Source: Cinclus cinclus (Eukaryota; Chordata; Aves; Passeriformes; Cinclidae). Taken from it: 64,000 nt of DNA. Below the pieces are notes generated by a model that saw nothing but the letters and a program-made list of their open reading frames with translations, was not told the origin of the DNA and did not search any database. This document shows, piece by piece, positions 49,001-57,116 of the stretch. The first letter of the stretch is position 1. Each line of letters begins with the position of its first letter. The stretch is taken from the NCBI RefSeq assembly GCF_963662255.1, contig NC_085049.1:63845158-63909157 (forward strand). Direction: 5' to 3'. Position numbers and translations under genes: made by a program.

Positions 49001-51475
49001 TATAATGCCATCAAAGATTTTGTGGAGCTTTCTTTGCACACATGTGTGCATTGATGGTTATTTAAGAGGCAGACCCCCTTGATGAGGGAGGATGATGTTT
49101 CAGGTACTAGACAAATATTGTTATACTTTTCCTTGATACAGTATTAAAGTTCTATTTCTTCTCCTAAGATTACTTTTTATGAAATAATTTGAAAGGAAAG
49201 GCAGGTTGTTTGTAAAATTTCAAGATTAAGTAGAAGTGTGATACATTGAATATAGGTTATTGAACTATTAAAACTACCAGTATCTTTTAAGGTCATTAAA
49301 AGTTAAGACCAGTAGGAGGAAAAGAAAAAAAGGAAGCATACTTTTTTGGTTATGCTTATCCTCATTTATACGTGGTCATTTAAAGGATGACTGTTGTGAT
49401 TCTCAGATACCGTTAATGTTTGTTAGTACAGCTGGTCACTGACCAGTGAGTGACTGGCAGCTGTGCCTCTTTCATTCACAACTATGGATCATTTCCCATC
49501 TCTTCTGCTTCCCAGCATGGCAATCTAAGCACCTTCAAACAACACAACATCTCTTCTTAAGGAAGGAAAATCCTATAAAGTGTCACAACTTGAAACCACA
49601 TACAGTTTAGATTAAACTTTTACAGGATCTAATCTATTAAGGTATTACTCAGCTGTTTGAAACATCTGTTTGACAGAGAAAGACTCTCAATGACAATAAA
49701 CAAAGGAGGATGCGTGAGAAAATAGAACTTCTGGAAGCCAAGATGGAAGAATTAGAAAAAGAAAACCAAGTGTTAAATAGGTAATAAACATTGCTTTTTC
49801 TTACCTTGAAAAATTACATATGCTCAAGGTATGACTTACAAATATGAAGTATTTTTGAAGATACAGGTTACCTAGATTAGTAACCGGAATCCAGTCTAAT
49901 GGCCTTTACAGCACTAGAATTCTTTGAATAGATTCCGTTTAGGATGGGCAGCTGAGAGCTTATGAGACAACTGCAGAGCTGTTTCTTCAAGAAGAAAAAG
50001 AGAGAAAATATCTGATAGACACAGTTGTAGGAATCCCTTTAAAAGAAGAAAATTAACAAGACTTCAGAATTGTAAGAGAAACAGATATGGCATCCTCTTT
50101 TAAAGATAAGGTCCTGGTTTTTCTCTCTTCACTGAGCCTCTATGAAGAGCTTGATTTGAATAATTAATTTAATGTGGCTGCTCTGACTCACTACTGTGAA
50201 TGGTATTAAAAGCTTAATTTATTTTATAAATGAACTCTAATCTGTAATAGAGCAGATAGCTAAATATGTAGAGGGACATTTAGACAGACATGTAGGCAAA
50301 AGAACATACACAGATTTACCTTCCAGTTCTTCTATGTAAGGATAAGTAGAAACTGGAGGTGTTAAACAGCACAGCAGTCATGGAGAGCTGTGCTGCTGTG
50401 CTGGGATAACAGGGATCTTGAGCAATAAGAAATCTGTTATTTCCTAGACAGAATGTTTCCTCTGAAGAATATGCTCACCTCCAGAAGAGGCTAAAGGACT
50501 TGCAACGCCGGCACAATGAATTCCGGAGAATAATTCTGAATCCTGACATACCATCACTCAATCCAGCTGCTGTAATGCCATTGTCTGCCTTGCCTTCTGG
50601 GCCTGCAGCGTCCTTCTCCTTTCTTCAGGTGGTGATGTATTACAAGCTGTGAAAATAATACAGCAAAAGAGGGTACTGAAACCATTCCTTTTTTACTGAC
50701 CTTAGTCTTAAGAAGGTGTATTTCGTCTTTGAACAGAAGTAAGAAATTTTGAGTATCTAGAGATGTTCCCTTCCTTGCAATAGGAAGGAATACTTGAAAG
50801 ACAAAGGATATGTTACATAATGTAATAACCAGTAGTTTTAAGCCAGTTCTGTGTACTTTGTCCTTCCCCTTAGAGGCTTTAAGTGGCTCCTCTTGAGCAA
50901 GAAATGCTAGTGTTGTTCTCACACCATGGTTTCATTATTACAAAGCAGTATTGCTGCTCTTGATTTCTTGTGTGATTAAAAGTGCCTTAGGCTGAACTGC
51001 TGAGGGTGGAAATCTCTCTTGAGGTTGACCAAGTTGACTTTACAGATTCATGGTTACTGAGACCTCAGGTTTGCGTGCTCCTTCATCTGAGAGGAGGAGC
51101 AGCTGCAAATGTATTTCTTCCTGATGCTGTTTATCAAGAATGTCAGAACAATACCCATGTAACACTGATGAGTAAAATTTAACAAATAAGTATGTTTTTA
51201 TTTTCCTTAAAATGAATATATTGCTCATTTTGGTCCCTTTTAAGTGTGCAAAATGTAATAGAGCCACATTTTTTTTTCCTTTTAATTTCAAGGAGGAGCA
51301 GCATCAAAGAGAGCTTGCCCTGCTTGGCAAGCGGTTGGAAGAACTAGAAACCAGACAAAGAAAACAGCTGGAAGATCTTGGACCATGTAGAGAGCGGGTA
51401 ATGGTGGGATACAGGGACTTGGCAAGAAATAAGATCACTGGAGAAGATGAAGCACAAAGTGAGGACTCCAAATGA
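33891..51475 (+). CDS. CEP83: CEP83 (CCDC41), centrosomal protein of 83 kDa, complete coding region in 15 exons
   Basis: Joining the 15 exons listed separately gives a continuous 716-residue frame; human CEP83 is about 701. Known of the family: CEP83 is the innermost distal-appendage protein of the mother centriole. It recruits the other appendage proteins, anchors the centriole to membrane, and is needed for primary cilium formation. Seen: almost the whole chain is predicted coiled coil rich in Glu, Lys, Gln and Leu. Highly conserved blocks include [14 protein letters not shown] (about residues 36-49), [31 protein letters not shown] and [16 protein letters not shown] Pro/Ser/Ala-rich non-coiled stretch is at about 625-655. 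The start is ATG 33891, with A at -3 and G at +4; an in-frame stop at 33837 bars extension. It aligns with the second Met (about residue 9) of human CEP83. The C-terminus is about 26 residues longer than in human. Confidence 0.95.
34091..34110 (+). repeat. (TTGGA)4 microsatellite
   Basis: Four perfect copies of TTGGA lie in CEP83 coding intron 1, about 50 bases after the donor. Confidence 0.9.
34407..34557 (+). CDS. CEP83: CEP83 coding exon 2
   Basis: The acceptor is TATCTTTCAG and the donor CAG|GTGAGA. It encodes residues 50-100, pure coiled coil ([20 protein letters not shown]). Confidence 0.93.
35650..35741 (+). repeat. Direct duplication of the splice branch-point/pyrimidine segment before CEP83 exon 3
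   Basis: A 27-base segment beginning TGACTAATTRTTTGTGA occurs at 35650-35676 and again at 35715-35741, with 26 of 27 bases identical and starts 65 bases apart. Each copy holds CTAAT, a good branch-point candidate, followed by a T-rich tract. The second runs into the real acceptor TTTTAAG at 35748, the first into GGCTAG at 35684. Confidence 0.9.
35749..35841 (+). CDS. CEP83: CEP83 coding exon 3
   Basis: The acceptor is CTGTTTTAAG and the donor AAT|GTAAGT; 31 codons, residues 101-131. It encodes [13 protein letters not shown] and [12 protein letters not shown], matching the human LTPQKLELL and TPMRERF segments. The acceptor region carries a duplicated 27-base segment, reported as a repeat. Confidence 0.93.
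36130..36261 (+). CDS. CEP83: CEP83 coding exon 4
   Basis: The acceptor is TCTAACATAG and the donor GAG|GTACGT; 44 codons, residues 132-175. It contains [20 protein letters not shown], near-identical to human. Confidence 0.95.
37512..37700 (+). repeat. T/G-rich low-complexity tract
   Basis: About 190 bases of almost only T and G, built of GGGTTTTTT, GGTTTTG, TTTG and (TTG)n units, with a run of six G near 37555. It ends about 70 bases before the 3' end of the antisense CR1. Confidence 0.85.
37768..38590 (-). mobile_element. CR1 LINE fragment, antisense in CEP83 intron
   Basis: Read on + it starts TAGAATTATAAGG and passes through GGTCAGGTTGCTCAGA, CAAGTCTTGAACATCTGCAA and GATGGGGATTCCA. It then runs through CTTCTCCAAGCTGAGGC to ACTAGGACCCCCAAATCCTT. 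This is the reverse complement of the well-known avian CR1 3' region. It is truncated at its 5' end (near 38590) and diverged. Boundaries are approximate. Confidence 0.85.
38743..38994 (+). CDS. CEP83: CEP83 coding exon 5
   Basis: The acceptor is CAACTATTAG and the donor GAG|GTAAGA; 84 codons, residues 176-259. It begins [17 protein letters not shown] and includes [20 protein letters not shown]. It lies only about 150 bases after an antisense CR1. Confidence 0.95.
38995..40263 (+). other. CEP83: CEP83 intron between coding exons 5 and 6
   Basis: AT-rich intron; no repeat family or RNA gene recognised. Confidence 0.9.
40264..40395 (+). CDS. CEP83: CEP83 coding exon 6
   Basis: The acceptor is TTCATTCAAG and the donor CAG|GTAAGT; 44 codons, residues 260-303 ([34 protein letters not shown]). 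Confidence 0.95.
40396..41984 (+). other. CEP83: CEP83 intron between coding exons 6 and 7
   Basis: Nothing recognised beyond short homopolymer runs. Confidence 0.9.
41985..42099 (+). CDS. CEP83: CEP83 coding exon 7
   Basis: The acceptor is AATTCATAG and the donor ATG|GTAAAG; 38 codons plus one base, residues 304-342. It contains [20 protein letters not shown] and [12 protein letters not shown]. Confidence 0.94.
42100..43556 (+). other. CEP83: CEP83 intron between coding exons 7 and 8
   Basis: AT-rich. It contains a two-copy 13-base duplication of CTGCTTATTGTAT near 42410-42436 and no other recognised element. Confidence 0.9.
43557..43701 (+). CDS. CEP83: CEP83 coding exon 8
   Basis: The acceptor is GTATAATGCAG and the donor AA|GTATGT; residues 342-390. 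It contains [20 protein letters not shown], identical to human in this stretch as I recall it. The segment after KEE ([12 protein letters not shown]) differs from human. Confidence 0.95.
43828..43977 (+). CDS. CEP83: CEP83 coding exon 9
   Basis: The acceptor is ATGTCTTAG and the donor CG|GTAGTG (weak beyond +4); residues 390-440. The intron before it is only 126 bases. It contains [14 protein letters not shown] and [20 protein letters not shown]. Confidence 0.95.
44631..44706 (+). CDS. CEP83: CEP83 coding exon 10
   Basis: The acceptor is AAAATTTTAG and the donor CAG|GTAAGG; residues 440-465 ([20 protein letters not shown]). The short exon was placed by frame continuity and human similarity. 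Confidence 0.92.
44707..45814 (+). other. CEP83: CEP83 intron between coding exons 10 and 11
   Basis: No element recognised. Confidence 0.9.
45815..45972 (+). CDS. CEP83: CEP83 coding exon 11
   Basis: The acceptor is TGTTTTGGTAG and the donor AA|GTAATT; residues 466-518. It contains [15 protein letters not shown] and [20 protein letters not shown]. Confidence 0.95.
45973..48677 (+). other. CEP83: CEP83 intron between coding exons 11 and 12
   Basis: The longest intron within the coding part (2.7 kb). It contains T and A/C-rich simple stretches (46801-46816; 47528-47564) and no recognised gene or transposon. Confidence 0.9.
48678..48807 (+). CDS. CEP83: CEP83 coding exon 12, with GC donor
   Basis: The acceptor is TTTTCCAAAG. 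Residues 518-561 include [20 protein letters not shown] and end in AVAQKK. The only donor that keeps the frame and the human-like junction QKK|RK is AAG|GCATGT, a non-canonical GC splice site. No GT site in the next dozen bases gives the same join. Confidence 0.9.
48808..49676 (+). other. CEP83: CEP83 GC-AG intron
   Basis: Starts GCATGT and ends TTTGACAG. It is a rare GC-AG class intron processed by the major spliceosome; the donor keeps AAG|GC and a +6 T. No other element is seen in it. Confidence 0.8.
49677..49780 (+). CDS. CEP83: CEP83 coding exon 13
   Basis: The acceptor is CTGTTTGACAG and the donor ATAG|GTAATA; residues 562-596 ([26 protein letters not shown]). Confidence 0.94.
50448..50628 (+). 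CDS. CEP83: CEP83 coding exon 14
   Basis: The acceptor is TTATTTCCTAG and the donor CAG|GTGGTG; residues 596-656. It begins [20 protein letters not shown] and then leaves the coiled coil for a Pro/Ala/Ser/Leu-rich segment ([20 protein letters not shown]), which is the least conserved part. Confidence 0.92.
51293..51475 (+). CDS. CEP83: CEP83 terminal coding exon 15
   Basis: The acceptor is TAATTTCAAG and the stop TGA is at 51473-51475; residues 657-716. It opens [19 protein letters not shown] as in human, then RKQLEDLG, and continues 30 residues to an acidic end [11 protein letters not shown]. The human protein, as I recall it, ends about four residues after the LG. Confidence 0.93.
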   Translation, partial: EEQHQRELALLGKRLEELETRQRKQLEDLGPCRERVMVGYRDLARNKITGEDEAQSEDSK

Positions 51476-51577
51476 AATCAGCACACTCGTGATGCTGTTA
51501 GCTTTCAGTAACTTATCCTTTGTACATGTTTTTCATATTTTGCCAAAAACTTGGTTGTATGTGCCTGAATAGCATAA

Positions 51578-51583
51578 AATATA
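51578..51583 (+). terminator. CEP83: Candidate variant polyadenylation signal for CEP83
   Basis: AATATA, about 100 bases after the stop, has TGTA motifs upstream (TTTGTACATG, GTTGTATGTG) and T/G-rich text downstream (CCTTTGTGGC). No canonical AATAAA lies near, so this is a weak candidate; ATTAAA at 52971 is another. Confidence 0.3.
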
Positions 51584-51849
51584 TTCTGCATAGTTACCCC
51601 TTTGTGGCTCAACTTGTTTAACTGCTGGGTCTAAGGACGAAAATACCTTTTCTCACTGGGAATTGTAAAACGAATATGTGGAGTTGCCATTCATGAGAGG
51701 GCTGCACCCTGAATTTGTGTTATCAGTGTTGTGATATTTAGCATAGCAGCACTTACAGGCTCAATATTGGGATTCAGTTGCAGACAGTTTGTTTCTGGTC
51801 CACTAGATTTACCACTTCTCTCAAGTGTCTGCACCTCTGGACATGTGTA

Positions 51850-52262
51850 GGGGAAGTGAAGTCCCTTCCACTATAAGCCAAGAGCAGGTTTGGTATGATT
51901 TGATGAAGCTGAATAGTCACAAGTCTGTGGGACCTGATGATGTGCATCTCAGGGTCCTGAGGGAACTGGCTGATGTTGTTGCTGTGTTTGGAAGTCACAG
52001 CAATCAGGTGATGTCCTCAGTGACTGGAAAAAAGGAAACATTGCTCCCATTTTTAAAAAGGGGAGAAAGGATGAACCATGCAACTACAGACCAGTATGCC
52101 TCACCTCTGTGTCTGGGATGACCATGGAGCAGATCCTTCTAGAAGATGTGCTGAGGCAAATAAAAGACAAGGAAGACAGCCAAGGCACTCATCATGACTT
52201 TACAATGGGCAAATTGTTCCTAAGCAATATGGCTGCCTATGTAAAAGAAATTTGTGAAGGAT
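51850..52262 (+). mobile_element. CR1-type LINE fragment, reverse-transcriptase region
   Basis: Across shifting frames it encodes text typical of avian CR1 ORF2: LNSHKSVGPDDVHLRVLREL, then [30 protein letters not shown] and [11 protein letters not shown]. These are the finger/palm motifs (GPD, NYRPVSL) of the RT. At least one frameshift separates the first two blocks, so the fragment is dead. It lies 0.4 kb past the CEP83 stop in sense orientation and may be transcribed in a longer 3' UTR. Confidence 0.8.
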
Positions 52263-52556
52263 CAGTTATTTATCTGATTATTTTTTACCTGATAATCCAA
52301 TAATGATTACTTTCCTGGAATTGTAGGAATTTTTAAATCTGGGTTTTGTTTGTTTGTATTTAGCCTGTTGTTGTTGTTTTCAGAATACTTCAACAAAAAT
52401 ACAGGACAGTGAGGATACACTGTGCAATCTCTTGCAATAGGTTATTGAGCATTGTTGTTAGACCATAGAAATAGAGAAAGAATGACACTGGTGTTGACAC
52501 AACTCTTCTCTCCAGAGGCTGCATTTTTTATTTTCCATAGTGTGTAAGTATGAGGA

Positions 52557-52905
52557 TTTGTCTTGGTTCCAGCTGGGACAGGGTTAATTGTTGCAGCAGC
52601 CAGGGGCCCATGGCTGGGAGCTGGGGTTATTCTACACCATCTCACTGTCTGGGGTCAGGGGATCCTTCTGGGTCATGTAGCATGCCAGGCTCCATGTAGT
52701 GAGGAACCACGTGTGAATCTGCCTCCCTTCTACCCTCTGTCATTAATACTGCTGCTGTTACTGATCATTTTCTTATCTCATTGCCATTTCCAGTAAGTTG
52801 TTCTTATCTCAACCCATTATCTTTTTCTGCCTCCAGTTTTCCTCTCCATCGGGCCCGGGGAGAGAGGGCAAGGCAGTGGGAGAGCAGAGCATGGTTTCCA
52901 GTTTT
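52557..52905 (+). mobile_element. Decayed ERV LTR remnant (avian ERV type)
   Basis: Text near the left end (TTGGTTCCAGCTGGGACAGG, then GTTAATT) and near the right end (TTCTTATCTCAACCCATTAT, then CTCCATCGGGCCCGGGGAGA) resembles a common avian endogenous-retrovirus LTR. The middle is shortened and diverged. No gag, pol or env text flanks it, so it looks like a solo remnant. Boundaries are approximate, and terminal TG...CA with a target duplication was not established. Confidence 0.55.
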
Positions 52906-53291
52906 TCAGTGGGTGCACTAAGTTGGGGAATACCATTTCTAAACCAGAGCTGTGCATTCTTGGGGAATTTATTAAACTGCTCGGAAAAAAACAGTGTAGC
53001 TATTAGAAGTAACAGAAGCTATTTCTGTTCCCTTCTACACTATAAATTTGTACAAAGTAACTGTGCTTGAGCCAGCTTTGCCAAATGGGATGGTCAACAG
53101 TATCTACCAACATGGAATGGTTGCAAATATCGTGTTTCTTCAGTGTTTCCCCAGCTGTGGCTGTGTCTGCAAGGGGCAGGTGAAGTTTATACAAACCAGC
53201 TAAGACTTGGAGGGCAGAAAAAGGGTAATAGCAGGAGGAAGAATGATGGTCAGCACCTGGTCTGTGGGCTTTCTTTCCCAGTTAGTCTTAG

Positions 53292-53313
53292 TTTTTTTTT
53301 TTTTTTTTTTTTT
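53292..53313 (+). repeat. (T)22 run
   Basis: Uninterrupted run of 22 T, between the LTR remnant and the PLXNC1 3' end. Confidence 0.9.
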
Positions 53314-53865
53314 GTGTGAAAGCTTATCTCCTATCCCTTATGCACCTTCTCCTGAAAGAAGGATTATTAGGTTATCATCCTTTTTAACATTTTTAGCTTT
53401 TTAGAAGTATCATCACCCTCAGAGCCTTTAAGTGGTGCAGTTGAAATGCAAACCCCGAAGGCTGTGTGGAGGTGTGGCAGGCACAGCACAATCAGCCCTT
53501 CCCTGGCCTGTTGCTTCTTCCCACAGGTGGGAAGGCAGCTGGGAATCCTCCAGCCCAAGGAACCACCGCCCCCTCCATTCATACTCTCCAGGAGGTCACT
53601 GCTCAGCAGCTGGTGGAGTTTAGGCCAGTGCCTCCCCTTCCCAGCATCATCAGATGCTGTATTCTACCTTCCTGTTCCTCTTCTTCCCAGTTTCAGTGTG
53701 ATGGAAGTGTGCTTTGCTGACCTGCATGGCGCTGTCCTGGAGCCTTGCAGGGCTGGAGCTGCAGCACTATTTCTCACCCGATGCCACTCCGTATCTTACA
53801 CTCCATTCCTTCCACTGTTAGCAGCTGTGTTTGCTTTCTTGTAACCATTTTAAAGTACACAATCA

Positions 53866-56800
53866 AACTAACCTCCAAATGCTTTTATTCTAGATAAACC
53901 CATACAAACACCAACATGTATTTGTCATTTGCACTTTTTTAAACCATTCATTTTAAACAACAGATTAACTTCTGTACAACAGGAATTACTTTACACATTA
54001 GTAAGATTTGACTTCAAACTAGATGACTGCAAAATAATGCTCTGTAAGCTAGTGTTAGAAACACACTGCTTGCCATAGCAGTTTGCCTGTAAACATGGGA
54101 AAGTAAGTTGAAGAGAAGTTTGCTTTTCATTTCTGAGGATGCAATTAGAATTGTTGTGTTGCCATAATACCCATAATAGTCAGAGGTGATTCTTTTTCTC
54201 TGTTTAACAGTAATGGCAAATTCCAGATACGGAAGGTGTGCCAATGTTTTGTGTGCTTACCCAAACCTACCAAAAGAGCCACAATCACTTAATTATACTT
54301 CACATCACTTAGTGAGATCCACTTGATGGGTTACAAAGTCCCAGTATGACTTAAAAATGGTTTACTAACAGAGTGACACTGTTTAGGAGGCTTGAATAAA
54401 AGGCAATAATCCTATTCCAGGCTGTAGGTAAAACTACAGGGCCTGCTTCAACACATACTTAATCTCTAGAAATCATTAAAGCTATTGTAGCAAACAAGCA
54501 GTAGTACAAATACAGAATAGGACTGATTTTCATTTCCTCATCAATATAAACACATATAGTGAAGTTCACAGGATCAGACCCACGCAAACAGATTATATTT
54601 TACAGCTTTTCAAGCAGAAATGCTGGAGTTATTTTTTCTGCCTGTACAGAAGGTTACTGTTGAACAAAACTATCACAGTTCATTTGACTGCACTGCCAGC
54701 AAATACCTGAAGTAGAAGAGAACTAACTGGAAAGTGTAATCCACTCCTGCCTCTCCTTCAATATCAATTACTGTGCTTTTTCTATTTATTTGATGCTGTT
54801 TTAAAAGGTTAGACTAAGAACAATAAAAATCAAGCCCTTACATGCAGGTATTCCAAGCTTAAGTGCTAGTCAAGCCACAGTCCACTCCTTTAGGACAGAG
54901 GGCAAGATAGGTTAGAGGTGGATGGGGTTTTTTCCAATTAAAATTGAACTTATCAAAATACATTGTGCCAGGCAGAGAACTGCTGAAAGTACTGCAACAC
55001 TGTAGTGCAGCGTCCTGAACAAAGCCATACATTCCATCAAGTATAAAGTGTAAACTTAATAGCAAGTGTAAGAATTGAATTTAAAAAAAAAAAACCAACA
55101 AAGCCATCACAGTATGGGTTGGTTGGTGGCTGCCCTCTCTGGTATGCAAGAGGAACAACTTGTGCAATCACATGGTAGGGAGGGGGCAGACAAGCAGGAC
55201 CGTGTTTTTGTTTGCTTTTCTCGACATTAACAGCCTGCCTTGCTTCTGCCACAGGTGCTTGGTGTGTGCTGGCACTGGCCGGCCATGGGATTGTGCCTGG
55301 GTCCAGCTGCCTTTGTGACCAGAGCAGGCAGCATCAGCACGGATGCCTGAGCTCTGGGGCTCCTCCAACGCAGCACCGTGTGACTCTGCTGCCTGGGAGC
55401 CCTGTGCAGCCGGCTCTGACTGCTCACAGCCCCAGCACTGGCTTTCTGTGCCAAACCTGGGCCATCTATGCCATTCACAGCCCATGGCACCTTTCCCACT
55501 GCCAAGGCAGGTGACAGCTCTTCCCTCTCCTGTGGGCCACTGTGCTATACCACTCACTTCCAGCGGTGGATCCCTCCAGAAATGTATAGAAATGTATCTC
55601 CTTGTCATGAATGCCTTACCTCAAATGTAAGGGCACGTGACGGCCTCAGAACGTGCCTCCTGTGACTGAAGCAGAGTCCATGGTGACAAACCATTTCAGC
55701 TCTGTAGTAGAGGGTAGGGTTGTGCTGGTGCTGTAGTAGAGCCACAGCCACAGCTGCTCTTCTGTGGCTTTGCTCAGTAGCCACTGCACCAGCCTCATCC
55801 CAGCAGCACAGCCATGCCCTTGCTTTCCACTTGGGCTGACTTTAGCCAGCAATGCAAATGTAATGGACACCTTCCTTCCAAAATGGCCAAGCCTCAAAAA
55901 ACCCCAGCCGGACTAAGGCAGACAGTTATTCCTCCCCAGCCAAACCCCAGCACATTTGCATCTGTGTCTCAAACACCAGTCTTCCTGTTCTCAAATATTA
56001 TTAAACCAACCTTTGATCTGACCCCCCACATGCTAGCTTTAGGTCTGTGAGGCCCTTGTACCCAGATGGTAAGGCTGGCCAGGACTGTCAGCACTGATGT
56101 ACGGGCTGATCATGCACCTGAGTACAGGTTTGCACACCAAAGTGCAGCCATTGTCAGCTGCGTCATCAAATCACAACAGTGTCCTGATGCAGTGCAGTTT
56201 CAGCTGTGAAGCTGCTCACAAGTGTTTCACAGCTTATTTAAGGATGGAAAGGTCAAAAATGTAAACACAGACTGATGGCAGCTGAATGCCCTTCTCCAAA
56301 AGCCTCCCCTCACCTCTTCCCCTCAGTGGTTCGCTTCACTTTGGACACAGAATTTCTAACCTAACAAAGGGAAGTCCTGCCATATGGCATTTGGCCTTCC
56401 AACCTCAGACCCACTGTTTCAGCTAAACACACTTGTCCTAAGTGCCAGTTTGGTGCCAGGTTGTTACTGAGTTTTTTGATGTGTTTGGGTGTCGGTTTTT
56501 GTTGTTTTTCTGAACAGGAACTAGCGAACATTTGACTGGAAGGAAGGAAACTGCAGCTGACCCGTATTCTGAAGCCAGAGCTCACCCTCACAGTTTGCCA
56601 AGCTGCTGAAAGGATGTGGTGAAACATCAGCTTTTTCTCTTAAAAAAAAAGAGGTAAGCAACTTGCAAGTTCACGTGGGCAACTCTGAACTTACAGTGTA
56701 TTTTGCACATCTCCTATGACGTTATTTTAAAGTAAGCAAAAAGCTTACTAGACAGTATTCTTGAACCAAAGGGTTACGTGTGTTCAAGTACCTAAAAATG

Positions 56801-57011
56801 CTCACCCTGCCAACATTAGGTCACTTTCACGTGCACCTGTGTGAATATGTAACCCTGCCCATATTTCAGTCGTAGATTACTTGGAATGGTCAGAGTGGAG
56901 AAGAGTGTCCAAATGTTTCAAACCCTGTACATATAGACAGTCCAAACAGTTTTGGGAGCAGCAGCACTAATATAAAATGCCCCACAGTGATGCTGTGAGT
57001 CAGTGCTCTGC
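53866..57011 (-). other. PLXNC1: PLXNC1 3' UTR
   Basis: About 3.1 kb lies between the stop codon and the distal AATAAA on the - strand. It contains a locally GC-rich stretch (about 55.23-55.60 kb) with open frames on both strands that resemble no family I know. No transposon was recognised. The extent is inferred. Confidence 0.55.
53884..53889 (-). terminator. PLXNC1: Polyadenylation signal, likely PLXNC1 3' end
   Basis: The - strand reads AGAATAAAAGC, giving a canonical AATAAA. A T/G-containing stretch follows downstream on that strand. A second AATAAA on the same strand at 54785-54790 could give a shorter 3' UTR. Confidence 0.55.
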
Positions 57012-57116
57012 TCAATGCCATTTGCATTTTTTCTTTTCATCAAATAAGGCTTTTACTTGCTGGAGCTGTTTCTGGACTTCTTCAAACCCCCGTTCTCGCT
57101 CAAGTTTGCTGACAAT
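57012..57116 (-). CDS. PLXNC1: PLXNC1 terminal exon
   Basis: Acceptor TTAACAG, then 34 codons and TGA (57014-57012). It encodes [20 protein letters not shown] and ends DEKKKCKWH. The C-terminal helix is basic. There is no class I PDZ-ligand end. Confidence 0.94.
   Translation of the reverse strand: MVSKLERERGFEEVQKQLQQVKALFDEKKKCKWH

Larger units (their letters stand above)
51476..53880. other. Gap between converging CEP83 and PLXNC1, transposon-rich
   Basis: Holds the CEP83 3' UTR of unknown length, a CR1 reverse-transcriptase fragment, an ERV LTR remnant and a T run. The short ORFs here belong to the mobile elements or are chance. Confidence 0.7.

Noticed and set aside
51825..52121. 98-codon frame with reverse-transcriptase-like text
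   Set aside because: Not a host gene: it is a frameshifted piece of a CR1 ORF2, annotated as a mobile element.
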